From DATFYP01 sp035626235 (GTDB lineage Archaea; Thermoproteota; Nitrososphaeria; Nitrososphaerales; Gagatemarchaeaceae): a DNA stretch of 38,415 bases. Numbering within the stretch: position 1 is the stretch's first letter; the number at the start of each line of letters is the position of its first letter. Below the pieces are notes generated by a model. That model did not search any database. It had not been told where the DNA came from and saw nothing but the letters and a program-made list of their open reading frames with translations. A program made the position numbers and the translations under genes. This document shows, one piece after another, positions 7,318 through 15,210 of this stretch. The stretch is taken from assembly GCA_035626235.1 (NCBI GenBank), contig DASPOB010000068.1, forward strand, positions 1 to 38,415, written 5' to 3'.

Positions 7318-8013
7318 TCACTGAACGGTGAAGTACAACCTGCGGTTGTTCTTACCCTTGTTCTCAGTTCTCAGCCCCACCACGGTGCCTATCTCGTTCG
7401 TGTTCCGGACGTGCACGCCGCCGTCCGCCTGCGTATCGACGTCGCCTATCTCGACGATCCTCAGGACCTCAAGGGATGGCGGCGCCGCTTTGGCGAGCTT
7501 AACGAGTCCAGGAACGGTCACGGCCTCCTCCCGCCTCATGAAGTACGTCCGAATTTCGAGGCCCCGCTTCACCGCCTCATTGACGCTGTCGATGTAGACT
7601 GACATCTTTTCCCTGTCAAAGGAATCAAGATTGAAGTCGACCCTCGACTCGTCGGGATTGATCTGGTTTCCCGTTATCAGCGCGCCCGTCTCCCGGTTCA
7701 CGACGGAGCTCAGAATATGTGCCGCCGTGTGCATCCGCATGACTCTGTGCCTCCGCTCCCAGTCCAGTACTCCCTTGACGGGGTCGCCAGTCTTGAGAGG
7801 TGGAGGAGACGCGAAGGCGTGAGAGATGGTGTCCCCTTCTCTTGTGACCTCAACAACCCTGATTCCGTTTATGGTTCCAGTATCGGAGACGAGCCCCCCT
7901 CCACGGGGGTTGAAGGCCGTCTGGTCCAGCACTAAGTTGTTGCCAGCCACGGTTTCCACCCTCGCCTCGAAGACCTGCTGATACATGTCCTCCCAGAACA
8001 GCTTCCTCGTCAA
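7318..8013 (-). CDS. alaX: Trans-acting alanyl-tRNA editing protein AlaX
   Basis: The sequence follows the AlaRS editing-domain order. It opens with TRKLFWEDMYQQVFEARV, then DQTAFNPRGGGLVSDTG, the zinc motif MHTAAHILSSVV, and finally DTQADGGVHVRNTNEIG with the second half-site. The fourth ligand position shows D-G-G-V-H rather than C-G-G-T-H, a variant I recall from free-standing AlaX proteins. The enzyme hydrolyses mischarged Ser-tRNA(Ala) or Gly-tRNA(Ala). The annotated GTG at 8025 gives MGEGLTRK, but a TTAATG-type box at about 8046 predicts a start near 8019, so TTG at 8013 (MTRKLFWED) is preferred. It lies 43 bases after nreA on the same strand. Confidence 0.88.
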   Translation of the reverse strand: MTRKLFWEDMYQQVFEARVETVAGNNLVLDQTAFNPRGGGLVSDTGTINGIRVVEVTREGDTISHAFASPPPLKTGDPVKGVLDWERRHRVMRMHTAAHILSSVVNRETGALITGNQINPDESRVDFNLDSFDREKMSVYIDSVNEAVKRGLEIRTYFMRREEAVTVPGLVKLAKAAPPSLEVLRIVEIGDVDTQADGGVHVRNTNEIGTVVGLRTENKGKNNRRLYFTVQ

Positions 8014-8056
8014 ACCTTCGCCCACCTTAACGGCCGTGTCATTAACGTTGCACTTC

Positions 8057-9370
8057 TCAGAAGTTCGTTATCTTGGTTTGCGAAAGCTCCCTTGAAATCA
8101 GAACGCTCTCTCTCATCCACTTCTGCCTCGGTATCCTGAGTTTCGCTAGAGCGGAGTTCATTGCGCTGCGGAACGTCTCGTGCCTTTCGTACCGCTGCTT
8201 CATCATCGACCTGATGCTTTCGCGTATGTTCCAGACTCCGAGTGGCATGATGAACCCTGGATAGGTCTCCCTCAGGACGACGGCCGCTGCCTGCCTGTTC
8301 TCCCGACCGAGCGCTTCGGCCACCGCCAATCTCGTGGAGTAGTAGCAGCCCCCGACCTTCGCGTAGGTACTCCGTCCGTAGAATTCTTCGTAGTCACCTA
8401 TCATGTAAGGCTCGTCCGTGAACTGGTTCCACGTGGTGTTCGGGAACCACGCTTCGATCCATTCGAACCTCCACGGCTCGGGGAGGAGAATCGCCACGTA
8501 CTGATTGTCGTAGACGCTGAAACCGTAGACCCTGTATTCGTCTATGGTCGGGTTGTGCTTGACCCTCCCGAGGGTGTTCAGGCTTATGGTGCTGTCGACC
8601 GCAGTGATGCTCCACCTCGTAGGAACCATCCTCCTTCGAGCCCCGTTCCCGAACATTCCCAGGCTGAAGGCCTTCTGTATTCTCGTTACTAGGACGCCTT
8701 TCCTGTACAGCTCGGAGACGGCTTCTACCGCTTTCAGGTCCCTGTCGTAGTATGCTGTCTCTATCCTACGGTCGGGAGTCGAGCTCCCCAGCTTGAACCT
8801 GTCCATCGGGGCCGAGGGCCCGAAAGGCTGCGTGTCCTCGCTAAGAGTCAAAATCTTCCGGGGTGCCTTCGTCAGTCTCAGCTCCGAGTCGACTGGGTGG
8901 CTCGCCATCGCGAGCTCCTGCAGATTTGTGAGCAGCCTCCCAGGCTCCCTGGCGTCTATCACGTTGGCCCTGACGTTCCCCCGGATTAGCGAGTATCTGT
9001 AGTCGACAATCTGGTCGATGGGCCTCCCCAGCCAGTCTTCAGGTGTGTCGAGAATGGCGGTGTCTCCGAAGGTTGGAGGGACCATCGGGCCGACTGACAC
9101 CTTCGGGTACCCAAGCCTCCCCACAAACACGCCCGGGGGTGACGACCCCTCGATGTCAGAGGTGAGGGTGGCCCCCGCCTTGGCTATCGCCTGCGCCTTC
9201 ACTATGATGGGGCACCTCGGCTTGCCGCACAGCAGCTTTGCTCCCCTGCATTGCAGGCACATCCACGCGGGAGGATTCTCCACTACCTGGATGGACTTCG
9301 CCGCTTCCTCCTCTAGCCCGGTGACGCTTGAAGGGATGACCTCTGAGAGCCACGCGATGCGCCTAGGCAA
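8057..9370 (-). CDS. nreA: Archaeal DNA repair protein NreA
   Basis: The 437-aa protein shows the Nre layout: an N-terminal zinc knuckle with Cys38, 41, 48 and 53 (WMCLQCRG...CGKPRCPI), then the Nre core with GRLGYPKVSVGPMVPPTFGD and a long C-terminal domain. The last seven residues are QTKITNF, which fit a PCNA-interacting PIP box (QxxIxxF). Haloferax NreA is known to need such a motif for repair of alkylation-type damage. The start is TTG at 9370, about 30 bases after a TTAAA box. It is divergent from mre11-rad50 by 105 bases, so a repair cluster shares one intergenic region. Confidence 0.9.
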   Translation of the reverse strand: MPRRIAWLSEVIPSSVTGLEEEAAKSIQVVENPPAWMCLQCRGAKLLCGKPRCPIIVKAQAIAKAGATLTSDIEGSSPPGVFVGRLGYPKVSVGPMVPPTFGDTAILDTPEDWLGRPIDQIVDYRYSLIRGNVRANVIDAREPGRLLTNLQELAMASHPVDSELRLTKAPRKILTLSEDTQPFGPSAPMDRFKLGSSTPDRRIETAYYDRDLKAVEAVSELYRKGVLVTRIQKAFSLGMFGNGARRRMVPTRWSITAVDSTISLNTLGRVKHNPTIDEYRVYGFSVYDNQYVAILLPEPWRFEWIEAWFPNTTWNQFTDEPYMIGDYEEFYGRSTYAKVGGCYYSTRLAVAEALGRENRQAAAVVLRETYPGFIMPLGVWNIRESIRSMMKQRYERHETFRSAMNSALAKLRIPRQKWMRESVLISRELSQTKITNF

Positions 9371-9399
9371 GGGACCTCAGTTTCATTGATGCATCGCTC

Positions 9400-9404
9400 T
9401 TAAA
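9400..9404 (-). promoter_or_regulatory. TATA box for nreA
   Basis: TTTAAG (minus strand) is centred about 30 bases before the nreA TTG start at 9370, consistent with a leaderless mRNA. Confidence 0.5.
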
Positions 9405-9441
9405 CTGCTTGGCTCGGGCCTGCGACTTTCCGCCGCCTATC

Positions 9442-9451
9442 GATAAATATC
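9442..9451 (+). promoter_or_regulatory. TATA box for mre11-rad50
   Basis: GATAAATATC is centred 27 bases before the transcription start implied by the mre11 ATG at 9476. Confidence 0.6.
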
Positions 9452-9475
9452 CTCAGGGCTAGCGCTGAGGGGACG

Positions 9476-10729
9476 ATGCACAGGTTCGCGCACATGTCCG
9501 ATCTTCACATCGGCGCTTTCAGGCAGCAGGAGCTGAAGGACCTGCTACTGAGGGCGTTCGAGAGCACCATCGACAGATGCATCTCCGAACGGGTGGAATT
9601 TGTTATAATCTCTGGGGACATCTTCGACTCGAACATCCCTGACTTGGCCTCCGTGCGAAGAGCCACGCTGAAGTTGAGGCAGGCAGTGGATGAAGGGATC
9701 AGGTTCTACGTAGTATACGGCAGTCACGACTTCAGTCCGAACTACGCGTCGATTGTGGACGTGCTCGAAAGTGCCGGGCTCTTTTTGGTGGCAGAGAAGA
9801 GGAAGACCGAGGACGGCCGACTGCGTCTGAGCTTCCTTAACGACGCAACGGGCGCGAAAATCTGCGGAGTCTCTGGAAAGAAACTCTCATTGGACATAGA
9901 GGACTACCGAGTCCTGGACAGAAAGGCGCTGGAGGAGGAAGACGGGTTCAAGGTTTTCGTTTTCCACGGCGCCGTCCAGGAGATGCTGCCTCCTGCCCTC
10001 GAGAGGATGGAAGGGATGAGCTCCTCGCTGCTGCCTTCGGCCTTCAACTACTACGCGGGGGGGCATGTCCACGGTCGGCAGGTGCAGTCGCTGCCCGGGA
10101 GGAAGAACATCGCCTACCCGGGCCCCATCTTCGCGACGGAATACTCTGAACTAATCCCACTGGCCCGCGGCGAAGAGCGTGGTTTCTACCTTGTCGATTT
10201 CGACGACGATGTCAGGAACGTGCAGTTCGTCCCAATCAAGGTATGCGAGGTTGTGGAGCTCCAATACAGGGCCGAGGGCAAGTCGTCACGCGAAGCGTCA
10301 GACGACCTTCTCTCTCTTGCCCGTAATGCGAGGGTCGGAGGGAAGGTTGTCCTTCTTACCGTGGACGGCGTACTGGGCAGCGGGAAAACCTCCGACATCG
10401 ACTTCGGTGGCATACGGAGGCTGCTCATGGCCTCCTCTCCCATAACCGTGCTTTCGAACTTCAGCCGTCTCACTTCGGTAGACCTATCGAGGAGCGTTCC
10501 TCACCCGAAGCCTGCGCAAGTCACGGAGGGCGTACTCTTCCGGGAACGCATCGCGGCCGTGAAGTCCAACGTGGGGCGACTTCGGGGCGAAGATGGGGTG
10601 GCCCTCTCGCTCGAGTTGCTGAAGGCGATGAAGGCAGAAAGGCTCGAGAACGAGAACAAGGGTGAATACCAGTCCCGAATCGAGAAGGAAGGCCTCCACG
10701 CCCTCGGGCTAACAGGGGAGGAAGTGTGA
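9476..10729 (+). CDS. mre11: DNA double-strand break repair nuclease Mre11
   Basis: Calcineurin-type phosphoesterase motifs are in order: motif I D9xH11 (MSDLHIGA), motif II GDIFDS (D48, D51), motif III GSHDFSP (H84, D85), then VFHGAV and GGHVHGRQ near residue 200 for the later metal ligands. In motif III the canonical GNHD Asn is Ser. At 417 aa it is a normal archaeal size, with a C-terminal capping region. It forms the Mn-dependent nuclease of the Mre11-Rad50 complex that resects DNA ends. The stop overlaps the rad50 start, so the two are translationally coupled. HerA and NurA, often linked in archaea, are absent here. Confidence 0.92.
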   Translation: MHRFAHMSDLHIGAFRQQELKDLLLRAFESTIDRCISERVEFVIISGDIFDSNIPDLASVRRATLKLRQAVDEGIRFYVVYGSHDFSPNYASIVDVLESAGLFLVAEKRKTEDGRLRLSFLNDATGAKICGVSGKKLSLDIEDYRVLDRKALEEEDGFKVFVFHGAVQEMLPPALERMEGMSSSLLPSAFNYYAGGHVHGRQVQSLPGRKNIAYPGPIFATEYSELIPLARGEERGFYLVDFDDDVRNVQFVPIKVCEVVELQYRAEGKSSREASDDLLSLARNARVGGKVVLLTVDGVLGSGKTSDIDFGGIRRLLMASSPITVLSNFSRLTSVDLSRSVPHPKPAQVTEGVLFRERIAAVKSNVGRLRGEDGVALSLELLKAMKAERLENENKGEYQSRIEKEGLHALGLTGEEV

Positions 10730-12753
10730 TGCTGCTAAAACGCATCGGGCTGAAGAACATTCGCAGCTACAACGACGGCGAAGAGGTGGGCATCGAGCTC
10801 CCGGAAGGTGTGGTCCTCTTTGAGGGGGACATCGGCTCCGGCAAGTCCACGTTGCTGTACGCTGTCGAATTCGCGCTGTTCGGCCTGAGCGACGTGAAGG
10901 GAGGGCACCTCCTCAGCGAAGGGAAGAACGACGGGCACGTCACGGTTACGTTTCTCGCTGACGGCAGCGAGTACGTCGTGAGGCGAGGGCTCAGGCGGCG
11001 AGGATCAGAAGTGGTGCAGGAGAACTGCTCCATCGCATCGGCGGGGGCAAGAGAGAGCATTTCTCCGAGCGACCTTAAGCAGAGGATAGTGGCAATCCTT
11101 AGGTTCAACGAGCCCACGCATCCGAGGGCGGAGAGCCTGGTCTACAGGTACGCCGTCTTCACGCCACAGGAACAGATGAAAGAGATACTTCTCCAGAACG
11201 TGGAGACTCGCTTCCAAGTGCTCAGGAGGGTACTTGGGGTTCAGAGTTACGAAGTTGCGGCTGAAAACTCCGGCTTGGTGGCGAGGAAGGTGGCTGAAAT
11301 CTCCTACGGCCTGAACAAGTCCAGCGCGGACCTGGAGGAGGTCAAGGCGAACTTGAGGGAGAAGGAGACGGTCCTGGAGGACCTGGATTCTCGGCTTCCA
11401 GGTCTGGGAGAGGCGGAGGCGACCGCAGCTGGGCTGGTTGATGGACTAGAGTCTCAATGGAAGGGGCTGAGAGACAAGCGCGAGGAGGTCAAGGCTGTTA
11501 CCGGGAAGATTCCAGTCATCGAGGAAAGAATTTGCGATCTTGTCGCCGAGGAAGCAGACGCCTCGGAGAAAGTCCGCGAATTGGAGGAGCGCATACAGGG
11601 CGATATCAACCCTAGGATTGGGGCTTTCGAATCGACGCGCCGGCCTACGAAGAGCGCCGAGACCTTCGACGGCGAGCTCAAAGTGGCGGCGACCGAGCTT
11701 CAGACAAGCAAGGAGGCCCGGGCAGTCTTGGAGTCTCAGCTCAGGGACACAGGAGATCTGATCTCGAAGGGCGTCTGTCCGGTCTGCGGTCAGAAGATTC
11801 CTCCCAACTTCGAAAGATCTCAGCATGCGCAAAAGGAGTCTGTCAAAGTGTCGGAGAGGATCGCAAGTTTCGAGGCGCAAGTCGCTAGGCTCACCGACGA
11901 AACTGCGAAGGCGCGCGATTTCGAAGAGGAAGAGCGGGTGGTGCTCTCCCTGGTCAAGGAAAAGGCGGATATCGAAAGAGAGGTCAAGCATCTTGAGGCC
12001 AGACTGGAGAAGATCGGGCGGGAACTCCTGAAGAATCGGAGCGAATTGGACAGTGCAAGACGCGAAGTCTCTTCCATCGCAGAACTCTCGGCAAGCCTTG
12101 ACAAACTGGAAGGGGACCTGGACACGGCGCGCCTCAGGGCTAGGGATGCCGGCATAGCGGTTGCCCGGGCGAAAACCCAGCGCGAAGAAGTGACGAAGGA
12201 GCGCGAGAGACTGCTAAAGACGGTCGCCTCCAAGGAAGTCCTCAAGTCACGAGCGCAGACACTCGGAAACTACGAAGGCTGGCTCCACGGCTTCTTCCTT
12301 CCGACCATTGGGATAATCGAAGAACAGACTCTGACCCAGGCAAACTCGAGGTTCAACCAACACTTTCAAAGGTTCTTCACGACCTTGGTAGACGACCACG
12401 ATCTGGCGGTGAGGGTCAAGGAGGACTTCTCCCCCGTCTTCGAGCGCCAGGGATTCGAGCAAGAATACGAGGCACTAAGCGGCGGCGAGCGCACCAGCAT
12501 GGCACTCGCCTACCGCTTCGCCTTGAACTCGGTCGTCCGAGAGGACATCTCTGCTAGGACCGAGCTCGTGATCTTGGACGAGCCTACCGACGGGTTCAGC
12601 AAGGATCAGGTCTACAAGATGAGGGACTTGCTCGAAGAGCTGGACTCCACGCAGGTCATCCTTGTTTCCCACGAGAGAGAACTCGAATCAATGGCCGACC
12701 ACATCTTCCGTGTGACGAAGTCCAACGGCACGTCGAAGGTCTCAAAGTCCTGA
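10729..12753 (+). CDS. rad50: DNA double-strand break repair ATPase Rad50, short form
   Basis: The ABC-type ATPase is split as usual: Walker A GDIGSGKST near residue 36, two coiled-coil arms rich in E/K/R, a zinc hook CPVCGQK (Cys near residue 350), then signature LSGGERTSMAL (~584), Walker B LVILDEPTDG (~618) and an H-loop VSHE. The product is about 674 aa, clearly shorter than the ~850-900 aa common in archaea; each arm is only about 150 residues, so the hook-to-head distance must be short. The ATG at 10729 and a GTG at 10726 are both possible starts. It works with Mre11 in end resection and tethering. Confidence 0.92.
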   Translation: MLLKRIGLKNIRSYNDGEEVGIELPEGVVLFEGDIGSGKSTLLYAVEFALFGLSDVKGGHLLSEGKNDGHVTVTFLADGSEYVVRRGLRRRGSEVVQENCSIASAGARESISPSDLKQRIVAILRFNEPTHPRAESLVYRYAVFTPQEQMKEILLQNVETRFQVLRRVLGVQSYEVAAENSGLVARKVAEISYGLNKSSADLEEVKANLREKETVLEDLDSRLPGLGEAEATAAGLVDGLESQWKGLRDKREEVKAVTGKIPVIEERICDLVAEEADASEKVRELEERIQGDINPRIGAFESTRRPTKSAETFDGELKVAATELQTSKEARAVLESQLRDTGDLISKGVCPVCGQKIPPNFERSQHAQKESVKVSERIASFEAQVARLTDETAKARDFEEEERVVLSLVKEKADIEREVKHLEARLEKIGRELLKNRSELDSARREVSSIAELSASLDKLEGDLDTARLRARDAGIAVARAKTQREEVTKERERLLKTVASKEVLKSRAQTLGNYEGWLHGFFLPTIGIIEEQTLTQANSRFNQHFQRFFTTLVDDHDLAVRVKEDFSPVFERQGFEQEYEALSGGERTSMALAYRFALNSVVREDISARTELVILDEPTDGFSKDQVYKMRDLLEELDSTQVILVSHERELESMADHIFRVTKSNGTSKVSKS

Positions 12754-12764
12754 AAGTCCCTGAC

Positions 12765-12785
12765 GGAGGGAGAGCTACTCCCTCC
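12765..12785. terminator. Hairpin between convergent rad50 and RNase P RNA genes
   Basis: GGAGGGAG at 12765-12772 pairs perfectly with CTCCCTCC at 12778-12785 around a 5-base loop. An outer CCCT/AGGG can extend the stem. It lies between the rad50 stop (12753) and the RNase P 3' end (~12795), so it could end both transcripts or protect their ends. No T-run. Confidence 0.5.
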
Positions 12786-12794
12786 ATAGGGATT

Positions 12795-13093
12795 CAGACG
12801 CGTCTTCGGCCGTAGTCCTCCTCCTGTTTTAGACGGGATTCAGCTAAGCGGCCTACCTTGGTCTCCCGCAGGCCTGTCATCGACCACGTTCGGCCTTGCT
12901 CCGCGCGGGTCAGCCGTTTCATCCCGCACCCCACCGACCTCAAGGTCGCCCCATCATCGCCCTTGGTGGGACGGGTGTCGTTTCTGTTCTGGAGCCAGCC
13001 GTCTCCGACTGCGCCTCTTGGCGCCGCGCGTCCTGCCGTGAGGGAGGAACTTCCCCAGGAGGTCCCCGTGGCCCGTCCGCCGACTCGCGTCTG
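12795..13093 (-). ncRNA. rnpB: RNase P RNA (archaeal type A-like)
   Basis: No real ORF occupies this stretch. On the minus strand the conserved RNase P landmarks appear in order. CAGACGCG near the 5' end pairs perfectly with CGCGTCTG at the 3' end (P1). Then come GGGGAAGTTCCTCC (CR-I/P4 5' strand), AACAGAAACGACAC, CGGAGCAAGGCCGAACG (CR-II/III region), GTAGGCCGCTTAGCTGAAT (CR-IV) and AAAACAGGAGGAGGACTA (CR-V, P4 3' strand pairing with TCCTCC). The RNA processes tRNA 5' ends. A TTATTT box near 13117-13122 places the start at ~13094, matching the P1 boundary. Length ~299 nt is normal. The boundaries are inferred from P1. Confidence 0.9.
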
Positions 13094-13116
13094 GCCCCAT
13101 GTCAGAGGGTCAGGAA

Positions 13117-13122
13117 ATAACT
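13117..13122 (-). promoter_or_regulatory. TATA-like box for RNase P RNA
   Basis: Minus-strand AGTTATTTCC lies about 26 bases before the P1 5' end and beside the tsr3 stop codon, so read-through from tsr3 is also possible. Confidence 0.45.
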
Positions 13123-13127
13123 GTTTC

Positions 13128-13640
13128 TCACTCTGCGAAGAGATGAGGGAAGTACTGCCTCTCTCGCGTCAGGACTTTCGACTCGTCCCTGGCGGTCCTG
13201 TATGCTTCCAGCGGCTCGGCGTTGAGGGAAAGGAATGTGGGCCCCCATTTGAAGATGGACAAGTACCGTTTAGCCTCCTCTACCTCGTCCAATATGTACA
13301 TAGTCGCACCCACCGCCTCCAATGAGCTGAGTACGCCTGGCTTCGCGTAGTTGATCGGGTTCCCCGCGAGCAGAAGAGGGAGTCTCCTGTGCTTGCCCCC
13401 TAGCTTCTTGAAGAAGATTTCCTGGGCTTGGTTCCAGGACGCGTCCACGACGACGACACCCTTCGCGCCACCGTCGTCGGGCGAGACAACCCTGTGACCG
13501 TACGGATTCAAGACTATCATGCTGTCGGACGCGTGGAACTTCCTTCCGACGCCCTTCGCTAGGTCCATGCGTATCATCTTCCTTGCGGTGCACTTGGCGG
13601 GGTCGTCCTGGCAGAGTTCGATTGCATAAACGCTGAGCAT
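13128..13640 (-). CDS. tsr3: 16S rRNA aminocarboxypropyltransferase Tsr3 (DUF367)
   Basis: The 170-aa protein matches Tsr3. The N-terminus has CQDDPAKCTARKMIR, then GVVVVDASWNQAQEIFF (SAM-binding SPOUT-like core) and PLLLAGNPINYAKPG, followed by LSSLEAVGA. Tsr3 transfers the 3-amino-3-carboxypropyl group of SAM onto a hypermodified small-subunit rRNA uridine. It acts on ribosomes in the cytoplasm. A TATA-like AGATAAGC about 30 bases upstream fits a leaderless ATG at 13640. It lies directly upstream of the RNase P RNA gene on the same strand, so two RNA-metabolism genes may share a transcript. Confidence 0.88.
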   Translation of the reverse strand: MLSVYAIELCQDDPAKCTARKMIRMDLAKGVGRKFHASDSMIVLNPYGHRVVSPDDGGAKGVVVVDASWNQAQEIFFKKLGGKHRRLPLLLAGNPINYAKPGVLSSLEAVGATMYILDEVEEAKRYLSIFKWGPTFLSLNAEPLEAYRTARDESKVLTRERQYFPHLFAE

Positions 13641-13670
13641 GACTCTCCGAAGTGCCCCTCGACGGGTTGC

Positions 13671-13874
13671 TTATCTGCTGTTCGCCTTCGCTACTCTGAC
13701 TCGCCCTTTGACGAGGACGTAGCCTCTTCTTCCACCAAGAACTCGGCGAATTGTCTCGCGCGCGTACTGAGGGTATTCCCTTGCGAGGTCGCAGAGGCGC
13801 GTGCTGCATTCGAAGTGCTCCTTTCTGATGGCCCCGTAGTCCTCGGGCGTCACCTTTGCTCGGATTCTTCCCAT
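13671..13874 (-). CDS. 67-aa basic helix-turn-helix-like protein, unknown
   Basis: ATG at 13874 opens a 67-residue basic protein. It begins GRIRAKVTPEDYGAIRKEHF and continues with LAREYPQYARETIRRVLGGR, two short helices resembling a resolvase- or MarR-style recognition pair. It ends with a basic tail. It starts 12 bases after the stop of a frameshifted LAGLIDADG gene on the same strand and ends 30 bases before tsr3. I do not recognise a family. It could be an independent small DNA- or RNA-binding protein, or a companion of the endonuclease. A CATATAAG box (~13932-13940) inside the endonuclease tail could drive it. Confidence 0.4.
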   Translation of the reverse strand: MGRIRAKVTPEDYGAIRKEHFECSTRLCDLAREYPQYARETIRRVLGGRRGYVLVKGRVRVAKANSR

Positions 13875-13886
13875 GGCGTCGCGCAG

Positions 13887-14394
13887 CTAATCATTTCGAA
13901 TCCGCTTCACCATCAAGTCTCCTTCAGGCCGCTTATATGGGACATCAAGGAGGACCTTTCGGTCTCGCCTCTCTCGACGGCCCGCCTCGACTTCCGCTCT
14001 GAACGTTGCAATCAGCTCGTTTCCTGTGATTCTGCCCTCATAGTAATCCAGAGCGGAGTTTGCCTCATTCGACTTCTTGCAGAGGTAAGGCGCCCATTCC
14101 CCTCAAGGTCTCCCTGACTGAGCTGAATTCGCTGACCGCAACCATCCAGGCGCTTCCCTTCGATGTCTTCAAGACATTGCTCGTCCTAAAGCCGTGGTTT
14201 AGCAGAAAGCTTCTGACCGTGGTGATTTGATCAACCGATTGGTCGACGTCTATCAGGGATAAGCCAAGCTTGAACGGCCGGTTCGTGACATCGGAAAAGG
14301 AAATTGTTCCGTCGCCGTCGAAATGACCTGCGACCTGCTGCCACATGCTGTAAGGCGGCACTAGCCACGACGTGAATAGCCGATAAAGCAGCAA
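13887..14394 (-). pseudogene. LAGLIDADG homing endonuclease gene, frameshifted
   Basis: The first frame (start near 14346, MWQQVAGHFDGDGTISF) carries a LAGLIDADG-type motif AGHFDGDGTI with the catalytic acidic residue, then HGFRTSNVLKTSKG, but stops at ~14065. A different frame on the same strand continues seamlessly from about 14096 with APYLCKKSNEANSALDYYEG, then RITGNELIATFRAEVEAGR and a basic tail, to TAG 13887-13889. That is the expected C-terminus of archaeal LAGLIDADG proteins. An extra base in the G run near 14090-14100 explains the split. Single-motif members act as dimers that cut long asymmetric DNA sites. The shift may be decay or a sequencing error. Confidence 0.72.
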
Positions 14395-14451
14395 CGGTTA
14401 TTACCACTCGAAACCAATGATACGCGAGAGGTAGAACTTCGCCAATTGCCG

Positions 14452-14679
14452 ATGGCGTTCGTATTAATCAACGCAGACCTTGGGGCTGAAGAGGACCTGC
14501 TGAAGAAGCTCAAGGACATCCAGAACGTCAAGGACGTCTATGTCGTCTATGGCGTGTACGACGTCGTTGCGCGTGTCGAAGCCGACACGATGGAGAAGGT
14601 AAAGGAGACGATAACCTGGAACATCCGAAGGCTCGACAAGGTGAGGAGCACCCTCACCATGATCGTCGTAGAAGCGTAG
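14452..14679 (+). CDS. Stand-alone Lrp/AsnC effector-binding (RAM) domain protein
   Basis: The 75-aa product has only the RAM/ACT-like half of Lrp regulators: MAFVLINADLGAEEDLLKKL, then VKDVYVVYGVYDVVARVEAD and IRRLDKVRSTLTMIVVEA. The DNA-binding HTH is absent, so it probably binds an amino acid and assembles with or modulates full-length Lrp proteins. Such stand-alone RAM proteins are frequent in archaea. The ATG at 14452 is chosen over the TTG two codons upstream because the family starts at this point. A purine-rich GAGAGG 20-odd bases upstream and a TTATTA box near 14397-14402 support a leadered transcript. Confidence 0.82.
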   Translation: MAFVLINADLGAEEDLLKKLKDIQNVKDVYVVYGVYDVVARVEADTMEKVKETITWNIRRLDKVRSTLTMIVVEA

Positions 14680-15182
14680 TCCTCGTTTACCACGCCTGCC
14701 CGGCCGCTCGTTCTTGCCCGGGGAACTCCGCCTTTGTTTTGGCCGGCATCTGTCGAGGTCGCTCCAGTAGCCTTAGGAAACCTCTGGCCCGGTCCCTCCT
14801 TTCGCGCTTGTCCTAGCGTTGAATCGCACACCGGTGGATGTGGAGGCTGGTCTTGGCCCTGTGATTCGGCACCTGGATGGAGACTCCTGAATCTTTGGGG
14901 CGGCTTGATACTCCTTGCGGGGCCTCTTCGAGAGGGGGACGATTCCCCACTGCACAGGGAACATCGAACTTGCTCTCGTACTGCCGAGTCGGTATGATGA
15001 GCCATGTGCCCCCATAGCTGGGTATTAGTCGAGGAAGGCCATCAGGTTCGAGTCGCGGTGCACAAGCCACGCCCTCTCCTAGCTTTTGACGATGTCCGAA
15101 GAATAGACAATTCTCCGCAGGCAAGAGTGCCGGAGTCGGTTCTGCCATCCCATCCTGCGTGGTCCCCCCGACCTACGTTGAA
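14680..15182 (+). other. About 500-bp gap with no supported gene
   Basis: I read all six frames and found no recognisable protein; the open frames are Pro/Arg/Ser-rich and lack domain patterns. No complete tRNA cloverleaf or SRP RNA motif was found. A T-loop-like GGTTCGAGTC near 15048 has no matching stem. The gap ends at the tiaS promoter (TGAAATATGG, ~15179-15188). Confidence 0.4.
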
Positions 15183-15210
15183 ATATGGGGCACCGAGGAA
15201 TCGGGTCCGA

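Noticed and set aside
12858..13325. 155-aa plus-strand ORF
   Set aside because: It overlaps the RNase P RNA and tsr3 antisense and has no domain pattern.
15040..15065. T-loop-like GGTTCGAGTC near the tiaS promoter
   Set aside because: Flanking bases do not pair and no other tRNA arm is found.
14547..15148. Several minus-strand ORFs between the RAM protein and tiaS
   Set aside because: Low-complexity, mutually overlapping frames without domain patterns or promoters.
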